NCBI GenBank assembly: GCA_016762995.1
Contig: JAESUT010000147.1
Coordinates: forward strand, 6,709 to 12,931
DNA from: Gammaproteobacteria bacterium
Lineage (GTDB): Bacteria; Pseudomonadota; Gammaproteobacteria; Pseudomonadales; Pseudohongiellaceae
Length of the DNA: 6,223 nt
Reading direction: 5' to 3'
Of this stretch, positions 5,912 to 6,223 are shown piece after piece; position 1 is the stretch's first letter; each line of letters starts with the position of its first letter. A model generated the notes under the pieces. It was not told where the DNA came from. It ran no database searches and saw only the letters and a program-made list of their open reading frames with translations. The position numbers and the translations under genes are program-made.

Positions 5912-6223
5912 TCATCTCTGCTTCTTTAAATCCTGAATCAGGAAGCGTGCTGGATTGATGCCCGCTACTGTTTCTAGACTCAGCGGCAAATTCTCGTTTG
6001 TTATCAGGCTAGCTAGAAATTCGGCACTCAGTGGGGCGCTGGCCAGTCCATTTGACCCATGTGCCACATTCAAATATAGGCCGGAATAATATTTCCCCGT
6101 TGAGGTAAACCTTGCCTTCGCATTCCTTGAAAGCTCCGCATAAGTAGTCTGCATCTCCTCTCTATTCGGCACCATGCCAACGAGGGGCATGCGGTCGGGC
6201 GAATTGCAGCGCAGTGATACGCG
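5912..6223 (-). CDS. mnmC: MnmC, C-terminal FAD-dependent oxidoreductase end (truncated by window edge)
   Basis: MnmC completes mnm5s2U at the wobble position of tRNAs for Lys, Glu and Gln. Its FAD-dependent C-terminal domain converts cmnm5s2U to nm5s2U, and the N-terminal domain then methylates it. Only the last 103 residues are in view, and the frame is open to the right edge, so the Met at 6190 is internal. Family signatures are RVSLRCNSPDRMPLVG at the edge, YLNVAHGSNGLASAPLSAE in the middle and the ending NPARFLIQDLKK, which is typical of the MnmC terminus. Whether the gene is the fused bifunctional form or a stand-alone oxidoreductase cannot be told from this part. The stop is 18 bases from that of apeB on the other strand. 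Confidence 0.9.
   Translation of the reverse strand, partial: RVSLRCNSPDRMPLVGMVPNREEMQTTYAELSRNAKARFTSTGKYYSGLYLNVAHGSNGLASAPLSAEFLASLITNENLPLSLETVAGINPARFLIQDLKKQR

Noticed and set aside
5931..5943. Palindrome TCCTGA-A-TCAGGA near the mnmC stop, as a shared terminator
   Set aside because: It is inside the mnmC coding sequence, has little loop, and lacks a proper T tract; it encodes conserved C-terminal residues.

Overview
The window looks like an ordinary stretch of a gammaproteobacterial chromosome, probably marine or environmental. The evidence is a BamC-type outer-membrane assembly lipoprotein, a MiaE tRNA hydroxylase, an MnmC C-terminal domain, and an exported two-domain FKBP isomerase. 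Base composition is moderate and even by eye. I see no insertion sequence, phage gene, CRISPR array, rRNA or tRNA. The genus cannot be read from this sequence.

Layout, left to right. (1) Positions 2-865 hold the 3' part of bamC, whose lipoprotein signal lies off the left edge. (2) rmuC (969-2336) encodes a membrane-anchored coiled-coil protein with the RmuC nuclease-like domain. (3) The 172-base gap 2337-2508 is the most unusual part. It holds a perfect CTCAAA hexamer array of about 14.8 copies, then a degenerate 12-base pyrimidine-rich repeat that runs into the miaE start codon. A possible 45-residue small ORF reads the array as (Leu-Lys)14. (4) miaE (2509-3105) encodes the di-iron hydroxylase that converts ms2i6A37 to ms2io6A37 in tRNA. 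(5) A leucine-rich-repeat lipoprotein (3110-3652, minus strand) ends four bases from the miaE stop. (6) A 192-base divergent intergenic region separates it from an exported FKBP-type prolyl isomerase (3845-4546). (7) An M18 aminopeptidase, apeB (4583-5893), follows after 36 bases and is probably co-transcribed. (8) The 3' end of mnmC (5912 to the right edge, minus strand) converges on apeB.

The genes do not form one obvious pathway. Two are envelope folding or assembly factors (BamC, FKBP), two are tRNA-modification enzymes (MiaE, MnmC), one is a genome-maintenance protein (RmuC), one a peptidase, and one an uncharacterised surface or periplasmic LRR lipoprotein. The rmuC-(small ORF)-miaE block and the FKBP-apeB block are the likely transcription units. 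The best candidate for something undescribed is the rmuC-miaE leader: a G-free, hexamer-repeat RNA segment, possibly translated as an alternating Leu-Lys peptide, lying before a gene with no recognisable Shine-Dalgarno sequence.
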